A stretch of 64,000 nt of DNA from assembly GCF_030268205.1 (NCBI RefSeq), contig NZ_BSQF01000002.1, forward strand, positions 1,084,297-1,148,296. The letters run 5' to 3'. A program made the position numbers and the translations under genes. Positions 16,652 to 25,389 of this stretch are shown piece by piece. Below the pieces are notes generated by a model. It saw nothing but the letters and a program-made list of their open reading frames with translations. It ran no database searches and was not told where the DNA came from. The number at the start of each line of letters is the position of its first letter. Within the stretch, counting starts at the first letter, position 1. This DNA comes from Allomuricauda sp. NBRC 101325 (lineage in GTDB: Bacteria > Bacteroidota > Bacteroidia > Flavobacteriales > Flavobacteriaceae).

Positions 16652-17539
16652 ATGGCAAAGAAAAAATACACCATTTCGGTAATTCAACTGAATCTGAACA
16701 ATACACCAGAAAACAATCTAGAAAAGTGCATAAGTTGGGTGCGAAAAGCAGCATCACAAGGAGCGGAGATCATTTCCTTGCCCGAATTGTACAGTAGTCA
16801 TTATTTCTGCCAGAGTGAGGATACCGAAAATTTTGCATTTGCAGAACCCTTATACAGTACTTCCTTTACTGCTTTTAGTGCTTTGGCCAAAGAATTAGGG
16901 GTGGTAATCATTGTCCCTTTCTTTGAAAAACGAATGGCAGGTGTGTATCACAACAGTGCCTATATTATTGATACGGATGGTTCGGAAGCTGGACTTTACC
17001 GTAAAATGCACATCCCGGACGACCCTCATTTTTATGAAAAGTTCTATTTCACTCCAGGGGATTTAGGTTTCAAGACCATTCCTACCCAAAAAGGGAAAGT
17101 AGGAACCTTGATTTGTTGGGATCAATGGTATCCTGAAGCTGCTCGATTAACTGCCCTTCAAGGTGCAGAAGTACTCTTCTACCCTACTGCCATTGGCTGG
17201 CATCCTCAGGAAAAAGAAGAATATGGTGAAAAACAGCACGGTGCTTGGATGAACGTAATGAAAGGTCACGCAGTTGCCAATGGAGTTTATGTAGCTGCCG
17301 CCAACCGCATTGGATTGGAAAAATACTTGCCCGATACTGCTGGGATCGAATTTTGGGGTTCTTCCTTTATCTGCGGGCCTCAAGGCGAAATTTTAGCCCA
17401 AGCCTCCCATGATCAAGAAGAAATTTTGATGGCCGAAGTTGATTTGGACTTGCAAGAAAATGTCCGTCAAAACTGGCCGTTCCTTCGAGATAGAAGAATA
17501 GATATGTATGGTTCCATTACCAAAAGAGCCATTGACTAA
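16652..17539 (+). CDS. aguB: N-carbamoylputrescine amidase
   Basis: A nitrilase-superfamily enzyme of 295 residues with the catalytic triad Glu45 (LPELY), Lys117 (YRKMHIPDD) and Cys154 (LICWDQWYPE). The HIPDDPHFYEKFYFTPGD segment is characteristic of AguB. It hydrolyses N-carbamoylputrescine to putrescine, CO2 and ammonia in the cytoplasm. The agmatine deiminase gene starts one base after its stop, so both steps of the agmatine route are co-expressed. Confidence 0.93.
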   Translation: MAKKKYTISVIQLNLNNTPENNLEKCISWVRKAASQGAEIISLPELYSSHYFCQSEDTENFAFAEPLYSTSFTAFSALAKELGVVIIVPFFEKRMAGVYHNSAYIIDTDGSEAGLYRKMHIPDDPHFYEKFYFTPGDLGFKTIPTQKGKVGTLICWDQWYPEAARLTALQGAEVLFYPTAIGWHPQEKEEYGEKQHGAWMNVMKGHAVANGVYVAAANRIGLEKYLPDTAGIEFWGSSFICGPQGEILAQASHDQEEILMAEVDLDLQENVRQNWPFLRDRRIDMYGSITKRAID

Positions 17540-17540
17540 C

Positions 17541-18581
17541 ATGGGAGCAAACAATTTTAGGTTTCCCGCAGAATGGGAAAAACAGCAAGGCATTTTACTT
17601 TGTTTTCCCAATAACGGCAACGATTGGCCTGGAAAATATACAGCCATCCAATGGGCCTTTGTGGAGTTCATAAAAAAGGTGGCCACGTTTGAAGAGGTTT
17701 TCTTGGTAGTTGCTTCCGAAAAACTCAAGGATAAAGTAAACGAACTTTTGGAGACTGCTCATGTGAACACCCAAAAGGTTTCTTTTATCGTACTGAAGAC
17801 CAATCGAAGTTGGATGCGGGATTCTGGTCCTATCATCGTTAAAAATGGGAAGGAACGAGTGGCCTTAAATTTCAACTTTAATGGATGGGCAAAGTACAAC
17901 AACTATAAATTGGACAGAAAGGTTCCATCCATCGTAGCTGACTTTTTAAAAGTGCCCGCACAAACGGTCACTTATAAAGGAAAACCTGTGATTTTGGAAG
18001 GTGGCGCCATTGATGTCAATGGAAAAGGAACCCTTATAACTTCAGAAGAGTGTTTATTGGATCCAAAGATTCAAGTTAGAAATGCAGGGTTCACTAAAGA
18101 AGATTATGAGGCCATTTTTAAAGAATATTTAGGGGTTACAAACACCATTTGGTTAAAAGATGGGATTAAAGGGGATGATACCCATGGACACATTGACGAT
18201 TTAGCTCGGTTTGTGAATGAGGACACCGTTGTTACCGTGGTTGAAAACGACCCAAAATCTTCAAATTATGCTCCACTTCAGGAAAATTTGAAGCGTTTAA
18301 AGGCGGCAAAACTTGAAAATGGTAAATCCCCAAATATAATTGAGTTGCCCATGCCCCATCGCATAGATTTTGATGGTCTCGAATTGCCTGCCAGTTATGC
18401 CAACTTTTTGATTTTGAACAAAGCTGTTTTAGTTCCGACCTTCAACGATTCCAGGGACCGTGAAGCTTTGAATATTTTAGTAGAGGCGTTTAAGGATAGG
18501 GAAGTGATTCCAATCAATGCGATAGATTTAATTTGGGGTTTTGGAACTTTACATTGCTTGAGCCAGCAGATTCCTGTTTAA
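17541..18581 (+). CDS. aguA: agmatine deiminase
   Basis: The ATG at 17541, one base after aguB, is preferred over an in-frame upstream codon inside aguB. The 346-residue protein has the guanidine-deiminase fold signs: TNRSWMRDSGP, NGWAKYNNYKLD, GDDTHGHIDDLARF with the catalytic His, and the nucleophile Cys339 in GTLHCLSQQ close to the C-terminus. It converts agmatine to N-carbamoylputrescine and ammonia, supplying AguB. Putrescine made this way feeds polyamine synthesis. Confidence 0.94.
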   Translation: MGANNFRFPAEWEKQQGILLCFPNNGNDWPGKYTAIQWAFVEFIKKVATFEEVFLVVASEKLKDKVNELLETAHVNTQKVSFIVLKTNRSWMRDSGPIIVKNGKERVALNFNFNGWAKYNNYKLDRKVPSIVADFLKVPAQTVTYKGKPVILEGGAIDVNGKGTLITSEECLLDPKIQVRNAGFTKEDYEAIFKEYLGVTNTIWLKDGIKGDDTHGHIDDLARFVNEDTVVTVVENDPKSSNYAPLQENLKRLKAAKLENGKSPNIIELPMPHRIDFDGLELPASYANFLILNKAVLVPTFNDSRDREALNILVEAFKDREVIPINAIDLIWGFGTLHCLSQQIPV

Positions 18582-18602
18582 CACCTTTTAAACATTTCTG
18601 AC

Positions 18603-18634
18603 TTTACCGCTTGTTGTGTGCTTTCGTACCTTTG
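18603..18634 (+). promoter_or_regulatory. putative promoter of the FUSC-family gene
   Basis: TACCTTTG at 18627-18634 fits the -7 consensus TAnnTTTG exactly. A TTTA at 18603-18606, 20 nt upstream, is a weak -33 element. The start codon is 50 nt downstream. Confidence 0.45.
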
Positions 18635-18683
18635 CATTGAGGACTGGGAAGTGCACTTTTCGGTCCAATTTTAGTTCGGATTT

Positions 18684-19619
18684 ATGAATTGGAAACAATC
18701 GCTCAGCAAGGAGTTTAAACTTTTTTTTACCCTAGGTCAAAGCAAACGAAATTGGAACATTCCCTTTTTGGCATCCATTTGTGTCGGTATTCCATTGCTG
18801 GTCGGGCTTTACTTTGACAATCTCAGATTGGGGCTTATGGGAAGTTTGGGAGGTTTGGTAATTCTTTATCTGCCTGAAACAGGCTCCAGAACATCCCGTT
18901 TTGTAACCATTTTGGTAGCTTCCTTTGGGTTTATCATTTCCTTTTCAGTTGGGCAATTCTTCAGTTTTCAACCAATCTTGTCGGTAATTGCTTTGGCCCT
19001 TTTCACATTTTTGGTGCATTGGATTGTTTTAATGTACAAAACATCCCCGCCTCGTAGTTTTTTCTTTATAATGTTAGCTGCCTTGTCGATTTGTCAACCC
19101 TTTCATTTGGAAACTATCCCTACCAAAATCGGGGCATTGAGCCTGGGAACTATGGTCGCGTGTATATTAGGTACAATCCTTATCATCTGGAAAACAAATA
19201 GGTCAAGGGATTTAGAAGAAAAAGAAGTGTATTCCATATTTCTTAAAAACGATGCCGCTGATATTTGGGAGGCTATTGTAACCGCCGCATTTATTTCAGG
19301 TGGACTGGCCCTTGGATATGCTTTGGGATATCAAAATCCGTATTGGATTCCAGTTTCCAGCGCGGCTATTATGCAAGGGGCTTCTTTGTATCAAATGACC
19401 CAAAAAATGGCCTACCGAATTTTGGGAACCTTTGTGGGACTGGGCTTTTGTTGGCTGTTGCTAAGCTTTATCAATACATCTTGGGAGATATGTCTTGCCA
19501 TCATTGTACTTCAGTTCATCATTGAATCATTAATTACTCGACACTATGCATTGGCCGTGATTTTTATAACCCCAATGACCATATTTTTGTCCGAAGCTGC
19601 TAGTCCCCTAATGGCTTAG
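18684..19619 (+). CDS. FUSC-family inner-membrane protein, interrupted by an in-frame amber codon
   Basis: The 311-residue product has two blocks of hydrophobic segments (roughly 28-160 and 195-305) separated by a short charged stretch, KTNRSRDLEEKEV. The second block has PYWIPVSSAAIMQGASLYQMTQKMAYRILGT, the conserved region of fusaric-acid-resistance/YccS-type FUSC proteins, which are thought to export aromatic acids. The frame stops at TAG 19617-19619, but the next 47 codons stay open in the same frame and look like the missing end of the family. The truncated form may be non-functional, or the stop may be read through. Confidence 0.75.
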   Translation: MNWKQSLSKEFKLFFTLGQSKRNWNIPFLASICVGIPLLVGLYFDNLRLGLMGSLGGLVILYLPETGSRTSRFVTILVASFGFIISFSVGQFFSFQPILSVIALALFTFLVHWIVLMYKTSPPRSFFFIMLAALSICQPFHLETIPTKIGALSLGTMVACILGTILIIWKTNRSRDLEEKEVYSIFLKNDAADIWEAIVTAAFISGGLALGYALGYQNPYWIPVSSAAIMQGASLYQMTQKMAYRILGTFVGLGFCWLLLSFINTSWEICLAIIVLQFIIESLITRHYALAVIFITPMTIFLSEAASPLMA

Positions 19620-19763
19620 CCAAGTACTTTGGTTGAGCTTCGCTTTTGGGAAATTTGTATCGGAAGTGTGCTTGGTGCTATAGGCGGATGGGTACTTTAC
19701 AGGGAAAAGTTACGGTATTCAACTTTACACGGGCTTAAGAAATTGAAAATCGGAGGAAAATAA
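19620..19763 (+). pseudogene. in-frame continuation of the FUSC gene after the amber codon
   Basis: Codons 19620-19763 read ELRFWEICIGSVLGAIGGWV then a basic tail ending in TAA. This Arg...IGS.LG..GGW pattern is what is expected at the C-terminal end of FUSC proteins. It argues that the TAG at 19617 is a recent nonsense mutation, a recoded codon or a sequencing error. Confidence 0.65.
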
Positions 19764-19771
19764 TAGCTCAT

Positions 19772-19803
19772 AAAAAAAGCGGACAACCCGAAAGATTGTC
19801 CGC
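19772..19803 (-). terminator. intrinsic terminator of the GH3 gene
   Basis: GCGGACAA (19779-19786) pairs with TTGTCCGC (19796-19803) with a 9-nt loop. Seven A on the plus strand form the U-tract of the minus-strand transcript. It may also slow plus-strand transcription from the FUSC gene. Confidence 0.85.
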
Positions 19804-19830
19804 ATTCTCATCCAAAAATCAAAATTCCAA

Positions 19831-22245
19831 CTATTCTAGGTCTGCTTGCATTGCTTTTTTAATATCTCTTGAGGAAGCACCAACTTTAACGGTGTAAGAG
19901 CCTGGCTCCAAATTCCATTGGGCGCTTGTTTCGTCCCAATAGCGTAAACTCTTTTTGGGAATAACCACTTTTAAGGTATCCGTTGCACCTGAGGCCAAAA
20001 GTGCTGTTTTAGCAAAAGCTTTTAATTCTTGCTCCGGCCTGTCAATTTGAGTGGAATCTTTGGAGACATAAAATTGAACTACTTCTTTTCCAGATAAGTT
20101 ACCGATATTGGTCACGGGTACGGCGACTTTTAAAGAATCATTTTCTTGGGTCAAAATCATATTCCCGTATTCAAATTGGGTATAGGAAAGTCCAAAACCA
20201 AAGGCATAGGAAACATCCAAATCAGCTTTGTCAAAATGGCGATAACCTACATAAATCCCCTCTTCGTATTCGGTATAATCCACATCTTTTACCATTTCAT
20301 TTGCAGGAACTTCATCTTTTCCGAAAAGTAGATCCGTCATTTGCATAGGAGCTCCATCTTGTGGAAAATTTGCATTACTGGCGTGATCACCAACATGTAT
20401 TGGGAAAGTCATGGTCAGCTTACCACTTGGATTTACAGTTCCGCTTAATATATCTGCAACGGCATTACCACCCTCTTGTCCACCTTGCCAGGCCAAAACA
20501 ATGGCATCGGGTTGGTCTTTCCATGAAGCGGTTTCAATAACACCACCAATATTCAACACCACAATTACCTTTTTGTTTGCAGCATGAAAGGTTTCACATG
20601 TGATTTTCAGTATATCTTTTTCTACATCGGACAGTAAAAAGTCATCTGCAACCTTCCTATCGCCTCCTTCTCCACTGTTTCTTCCGATGGTTATGATGGC
20701 CACATCACTTTCGGAAGCGATTTCTTGCATAAGAGCATCGCTATATTGCATTTCAGGTGGTAAATAAGGATCAAACATAGCATTGATACCCTCTGGTTTT
20801 ACAAAAGCCTCTGCATTGGCACTTTTATGAGTTTCATAGGCTTCTTTTGCTTTTGAACTTACGGTAAACCCAGAATTGGTCAATCCTTCTTCCAAAGAAA
20901 CCGAATAGGCTTCGTTTACGTCACCAGAACCTGTTCCTCCTGCTATAAAATCATAGGAGTACAGTCCAATCAAGGCTACATTCTGTTTTTCTGCAATTGG
21001 TAATGCCTCTTTGTTCTCCAATAACACAATCCCTTCTGAAGCTGATTTTCTCGTGATATCCGCATGTGCTTTTAAATCGGGTTTTTCACTATAGGTGTAA
21101 TCCTGCATTTTCTTGCTCTTAAAAATAAGGGTCAGAATACGTCTTACTGAAGTGTCCACCGCATCCATATCCAAAGTGCCATCCTCTTGTCCTTCAATTA
21201 GGGCTTTCCATTGTTTTTTGGTGCCAGGTTCCAAAAGATCATTTCCAGCGTTGATCATGGCCACGGCGTCGTTCCCACCAAACCAGTCGGACATTACCAA
21301 ACCTTCAAATCCCCAATCATCGCGTAAAATATCGGTCAATAAATCCCTACTTTCAGAGGTATATGTTCCATTTACCTTGTTATAGGAAGACATTATGGTC
21401 CAAGGTTGTGCGTCTTCAACAATAATCTCAAATCCTTTCAGATAAATTTCACGCATTGCACGATCAGAAACCCGTGTATCATTAAAATTGCGGTTGGTTT
21501 CTTGATTGTTGGCCACAAAGTGTTTTACCGAGGTGCCAACCCCGTTGGACTCGATACCTTTGACCATCGCAGCACCTATTTTTCCTGTAACCACTGGGTC
21601 TTCGGAATAATATTCAAAGTTTCTTCCACAAAATGGGTGGCGATGTATATTGGCACCGGGGCCAAGAATAACATCAATCCCATATTCCAAGGCTTCGTTC
21701 CCCATGGCATCCCCTACTTGATATACCAAATCCGTGTTCCAAGTGGAAGCCAATAAGGTAGCAATTGGAAATGCGGTGCAATAAAAGGTGCGATCAATCC
21801 CCTCACGGGTAGGTTCAATGCGAAGACCTGCAGGTCCATCGGAAAGATTAATGGCAGGAATTCCCAGTCTAGGTGTGGCCACAATAGTACCCACTACACC
21901 AGGAATTCCCTCATCGGGGTCAACCATTCCAACACCAGATGCCATCCCAGAACCTTTTAAAAGGTGAAGTTTCTCTTCAACTGTCATTTGAGAAAGAACA
22001 TCTGCTACCCTAGCCTCAATAGATTGATTTGGGTCTTCGTACACATCCATTTTTCCGTTTTCGTTACGGTCTATAAATGTGTTGCCGCCCAAAGTTAGTT
22101 CGGTAAGGTCACTTTTTTCTTTGTAGTCATCTTCAAAATCCAAAAACTGGGATTTTAGATACCACCAACCTATAAGTCCACCCAAAAGCAAAATTCCCAG
22201 AATAATACCGAGGGTTTTTAGTGTAATGCGAAGAATTTTTTTCAT
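19831..22245 (-). CDS. glycoside hydrolase family 3 beta-glycosidase, membrane-anchored
   Basis: The 804-residue protein has an N-terminal transmembrane anchor (about residues 8-29). It continues with a short DRNENGKMDVYED acidic loop that resembles a calcium-binding dockerin/EF-hand loop, then the GH3 barrel. KHFVANNQE and RNFEYYSEDP are substrate-binding parts, and VMSDWFGG holds the nucleophile Asp. The second domain includes ALIGLYSYDFIAGGTGSG and VLAWQGGQEGG, and the C-terminus is a fibronectin-III-like domain. It probably releases glucose or xylose from beta-linked oligosaccharides in the periplasm. The divergent NUDIX-type regulator and two operator copies suggest sugar-controlled expression. 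Confidence 0.9.
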   Translation of the reverse strand: MKKILRITLKTLGIILGILLLGGLIGWWYLKSQFLDFEDDYKEKSDLTELTLGGNTFIDRNENGKMDVYEDPNQSIEARVADVLSQMTVEEKLHLLKGSGMASGVGMVDPDEGIPGVVGTIVATPRLGIPAINLSDGPAGLRIEPTREGIDRTFYCTAFPIATLLASTWNTDLVYQVGDAMGNEALEYGIDVILGPGANIHRHPFCGRNFEYYSEDPVVTGKIGAAMVKGIESNGVGTSVKHFVANNQETNRNFNDTRVSDRAMREIYLKGFEIIVEDAQPWTIMSSYNKVNGTYTSESRDLLTDILRDDWGFEGLVMSDWFGGNDAVAMINAGNDLLEPGTKKQWKALIEGQEDGTLDMDAVDTSVRRILTLIFKSKKMQDYTYSEKPDLKAHADITRKSASEGIVLLENKEALPIAEKQNVALIGLYSYDFIAGGTGSGDVNEAYSVSLEEGLTNSGFTVSSKAKEAYETHKSANAEAFVKPEGINAMFDPYLPPEMQYSDALMQEIASESDVAIITIGRNSGEGGDRKVADDFLLSDVEKDILKITCETFHAANKKVIVVLNIGGVIETASWKDQPDAIVLAWQGGQEGGNAVADILSGTVNPSGKLTMTFPIHVGDHASNANFPQDGAPMQMTDLLFGKDEVPANEMVKDVDYTEYEEGIYVGYRHFDKADLDVSYAFGFGLSYTQFEYGNMILTQENDSLKVAVPVTNIGNLSGKEVVQFYVSKDSTQIDRPEQELKAFAKTALLASGATDTLKVVIPKKSLRYWDETSAQWNLEPGSYTVKVGASSRDIKKAMQADLE

Positions 22246-22257
22246 GTTCGTTTAGTA

Positions 22258-22274
22258 TGTGACATTGTGCCACA
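22258..22274. promoter_or_regulatory. operator copy 1 between GH3 and the NUDIX regulator
   Basis: TGTGACATTGTGCCACA is an imperfect 17-bp palindrome (TGTGnCA/TGnCACA arms). It overlaps the -7 element of the GH3 promoter by two bases. Confidence 0.6.
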
Positions 22275-22302
22275 AATATAAAAATTAATTTTATGTGGCA
22301 AA
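22273..22302 (-). promoter_or_regulatory. promoter of the GH3 gene
   Basis: On the minus strand TTTG (22302-22299), 18 nt, then TATATTTG (22280-22273) match the Bacteroidota consensus closely. The -33 element lies inside operator copy 2 and the -7 element touches copy 1. Confidence 0.65.
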
Positions 22303-22310
22303 ATGACACA
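22294..22310. promoter_or_regulatory. operator copy 2, inverted relative to copy 1
   Basis: TGTGGCAAAATGACACA is the reverse complement of TGTGTCATTTTGCCACA, matching copy 1 at 15 of 17 positions. Centre-to-centre distance is 36 bp. Confidence 0.6.
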
Positions 22311-22328
22311 AATCATTATTTTTGTTGG

Positions 22329-23042
22329 ATGGATTTGAAAGACTTTTACGAAAAGGGAGCTCAATTGTTTTTGCCCAACCTTTCCATTGATTTGGTAATC
22401 ATCGGCTATTCAGAAGACCAACTAAAATGTTTGTTACTTCAATTGGGCGATAAATGGATCTTGCCTGGCGGTTATATTTTAAGGACGGAATCGGTCGACG
22501 ATGCTACCCTACGCATTTTGCAGGAACGTACGGGATTGAACGATCCCCACTTTAAGTTTTTATCAGTGTTTGGTGAAAAAGACCGTCAATTTAAAAAGGA
22601 ATGGGAACACTTTTTCAAAACAAACAATTTGCCTTTTCATGAAGACTATTGGACGAACGACCGCTTTGTAACGCTAGCATATTATTCATTGGTTGATCTT
22701 GAGAGTACCAGTCCAGTTATTGGAAATTTGGATACTGCATTTGGTTGGTTTGATTTGGATAATTTGCCCGATATGATGATGGATCATAGAACGATTGCTC
22801 AATCGGCGCGGGAACGTTTAAAGGAAGATGTTAGCCATGAATATTTATCTTATAATTTGTTGCCGGTGGACTTTACAATGCCACAATTACATCAATTGCA
22901 CCAAACTATTTTGGGTGAGGAATTGGACCGAAGTCGATTTCAGAAGAAAATGTTGGGCTCTGGTATGTTTGAGCGATTACCAAAACTGCAAACAGACAGT
23001 CCAGGAAGAAAACCTTATCTATATCGGGTAAAAAAGGACTAG
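22329..23042 (+). CDS. NUDIX-domain transcriptional regulator (NrtR/AraR-like)
   Basis: The start at 22329 is chosen because the upstream in-frame ATG (22293) falls at the edge of the operator. The 237-residue protein has an N-terminal NUDIX domain whose box is degenerate: GGYILRTESVDDATLRILQERTG loses catalytic Glu residues of the RExxEExG core. It continues with a C-terminal winged-helix region (about 150-237, with MPQLHQLHQTIL and GRKPYLYRVKK). This architecture is that of ligand-sensing regulators such as NrtR and Bacteroides AraR. It probably controls the divergent GH3 gene and itself; the ligand, likely a sugar or nucleotide-sugar derivative, is inferred. Confidence 0.82.
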   Translation: MDLKDFYEKGAQLFLPNLSIDLVIIGYSEDQLKCLLLQLGDKWILPGGYILRTESVDDATLRILQERTGLNDPHFKFLSVFGEKDRQFKKEWEHFFKTNNLPFHEDYWTNDRFVTLAYYSLVDLESTSPVIGNLDTAFGWFDLDNLPDMMMDHRTIAQSARERLKEDVSHEYLSYNLLPVDFTMPQLHQLHQTILGEELDRSRFQKKMLGSGMFERLPKLQTDSPGRKPYLYRVKKD

Positions 23043-23110
23043 AAAGGCCTTAAAACCTTGATTTAGCGATGGAATTGGCTTAAATTGGTTACCAACTAAT
23101 TCATTTAGCC

Positions 23111-24793
23111 ATGAAACCCAACCACTACTACCTTTTACTTGCTATGGTTTCCATTTTTGCAAGTTGTTCCCAACCGCAAAACTTCGATATTCTTATTAAA
23201 AACGGGCAGATTGTCGATGGATCGGGGAACCCCTCCTATATCGGATCGGTCGGAATAAATGCCGATACCATTGCTGCCGTTGGGGATTTGGGTAATGCCA
23301 CAGGAACTTCCGAGATTGATGCCACAGGTTTAGCTGTCTCTCCCGGATTTATAAATATGTTGAGCTGGGCCACGGAATCCTTGATTGAAGATGGACGTTC
23401 GATGGCAGATATAAAACAAGGCGTAACCTTGGAAGTTTTTGGAGAAGGTTGGTCCATGGGACCATTGAACGCATCTATGATAAAAGAGGAACAAGAAAGT
23501 CAAGGTGATATTAAGTTTGATATAGCTTGGGAATCTTTAAATGAATATTTGGAATACTTGACCACAAAAGGTATTTCCCCAAATGTGGCTTCTTTTGTGG
23601 GGGCAACCACCCTTCGGGTTTATACGGTTGGTTACGAAGACCGCGCCCCTACTTCGCAGGAATTGGATACCATGAAATTATTGGTAAAAGAAGCCATGGA
23701 AGATGGTGCTTTAGGTGTTGGATCCTCCCTAATTTATGCCCCAGCCTTTTACTCCAGCACCGAAGAATTGATTGAGCTCTGCAAAGTTGCTGCTGAGTAT
23801 GATGGTATGTACATTAGTCATATGCGGAGTGAAGGCTCTAGATTATTGGAAAGCTTGGATGAATTGATTCAAATCGCGGATAAGGCTGGCATAAGAGCAG
23901 AAATCTATCATTTGAAACAAAGTGGAAAGGAAAACTGGTCCAAATTTGATGATGTGGTAGCCAAAGTAGATTCTGCCAATGCCGCAGGATTACACATCTC
24001 TGCGGATATGTACAATTATGTGGCAGGGGCAACAGGATTGGATGCATCCATGCCCCCTTGGGTGCAGGAAGGTGGGTATGAAAAATGGGCGAAACGTTTG
24101 CAAGATCCCGCGATCAGAAAGCGATTAATGACTGAAATGACTACTCCTACCACAGAATGGGAAAGTTTAATGATGGCAGCAGGCGACCCAAGCAAAATTT
24201 TATTGGTAGGTTTTAGAGCGGATTCTTTAAAGTATTTAACAGGAAAAACATTGAAAGAAGTGGCCGAAATGCGAGGTACTTCTCCAGAGGAAACTGCCAT
24301 GGATTTGGTAGTGCAGGATGGAAGTCGAGTAACAACCATTTACTTTTTGATGTCTGAAGAGAATGTAAAAAAACAAATTGCCCTGCCTTGGATGAGTTTT
24401 GGTTCCGATGCTGGCTCACCTGCCACTGAAGGCGTATTCTTAAAGTCGAGCACCCATCCCAGAACTTATGGGAATGTTGCCCGATTGTTGGGTACATATG
24501 TGCGGGATGAAAAAGTGATTTCCTTGGAGGAAGCTGTCCATAAACTTTCACAATTGCCTGCCACCAATCTTAAAATTAAAAAACGAGGCAGTCTATCAGA
24601 AGGAAATTATGCCGATGTGGTGCTGTTCAATCCAGAAACCATTACCGATAAAGCCACTTTTGAAGATCCTCATCAATACTCAGAAGGGGTTTTACACGTT
24701 TTTGTAAATGGAACCCAAGTGCTAAAAGATGGAGAGCACACGGGAGCAATGCCTGGTCAAGTAGTTCGCGGTCCCGGATACAATAAACAATAA
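23111..24793 (+). CDS. N-acyl-D-amino-acid deacylase-like amidohydrolase lipoprotein
   Basis: The 560-residue protein has a lipoprotein signal (FASC, Cys19) and the urease-like amidohydrolase fold: LIKNGQIVDGSGNP at the start, ISHMRSEG and YHLKQSG with metal-binding His, FGSDAGSP with the catalytic Asp, and SEGNYADVVLFNP at the end. The usual PGFIDxHxH metal motif is replaced by PGFINMLSW at residues 78-86, so one of the two metal sites is missing. I recall a subgroup of D-aminoacylase-like proteins with this same change. Likely substrates are N-acyl-D-amino acids or D-peptides in the periplasm. Confidence 0.8.
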   Translation: MKPNHYYLLLAMVSIFASCSQPQNFDILIKNGQIVDGSGNPSYIGSVGINADTIAAVGDLGNATGTSEIDATGLAVSPGFINMLSWATESLIEDGRSMADIKQGVTLEVFGEGWSMGPLNASMIKEEQESQGDIKFDIAWESLNEYLEYLTTKGISPNVASFVGATTLRVYTVGYEDRAPTSQELDTMKLLVKEAMEDGALGVGSSLIYAPAFYSSTEELIELCKVAAEYDGMYISHMRSEGSRLLESLDELIQIADKAGIRAEIYHLKQSGKENWSKFDDVVAKVDSANAAGLHISADMYNYVAGATGLDASMPPWVQEGGYEKWAKRLQDPAIRKRLMTEMTTPTTEWESLMMAAGDPSKILLVGFRADSLKYLTGKTLKEVAEMRGTSPEETAMDLVVQDGSRVTTIYFLMSEENVKKQIALPWMSFGSDAGSPATEGVFLKSSTHPRTYGNVARLLGTYVRDEKVISLEEAVHKLSQLPATNLKIKKRGSLSEGNYADVVLFNPETITDKATFEDPHQYSEGVLHVFVNGTQVLKDGEHTGAMPGQVVRGPGYNKQ

Positions 24794-24819
24794 TGAAAAT
24801 TCATAAATTCAATTTTTAA

Positions 24820-25290
24820 ATGAGTCCCCTTACATTCTTTTATTCAATTATTTTATCCTTTCCATTTTTACTTGGAAATAACTCTAAAAAACATTCCAAA
24901 GAACCTGAATCGTTCCCTACGCATTGGTACGAGATTTCGACTATTGATGGCGAGCAAGTAATTTTTATTCCCTGCGATTACCAGAACACAGAATTCATTT
25001 TTGAAGAATCTGATGGAAAAAACAAACTCATAGAGGTAACGGGACAAGATGGTTGGGAAAGTACCGTGGATGCCATTACTCCTGTCAACAATACAACGAC
25101 CGAGGTAAATATTCGTAGGCCAGATGATGTGAAAATTACCTTTACCGTTACTCAAATTAACCCTTTTTTATCCAATTGGTCATGGGAAGAGCCAGATTAT
25201 GATGGTGGAACCACCGAGTATTCCATAAATATGACCACGGAGGAATTTAAAGGCAACTTTAAAGTGGTGGAAGAGCCGCCGTGTATGTAA
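24820..25290 (+). CDS. hypothetical secreted protein
   Basis: A 156-residue protein with a hydrophobic N-terminus that could be a signal peptide (FFYSIILSFPFLLG) but lacks a lipobox. The rest is acidic and rich in Thr, Glu and Asn, probably all beta: THWYEISTIDGEQVIFIPC, then repeated short strands. Two Cys, near residue 51 and the penultimate position, could form a disulfide. I do not recognise a family. It lies 26 nt after the deacylase gene and may be co-transcribed. Confidence 0.55.
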   Translation: MSPLTFFYSIILSFPFLLGNNSKKHSKEPESFPTHWYEISTIDGEQVIFIPCDYQNTEFIFEESDGKNKLIEVTGQDGWESTVDAITPVNNTTTEVNIRRPDDVKITFTVTQINPFLSNWSWEEPDYDGGTTEYSINMTTEEFKGNFKVVEEPPCM

Positions 25291-25389
25291 TGTAAATGGT
25301 AGCATAATTATAACCTAAAGAAGCTATAAGTTATTTAAAATCAAAATTCTATATATTTATAATTGTCAATAAAACTCAACCTGATAATT

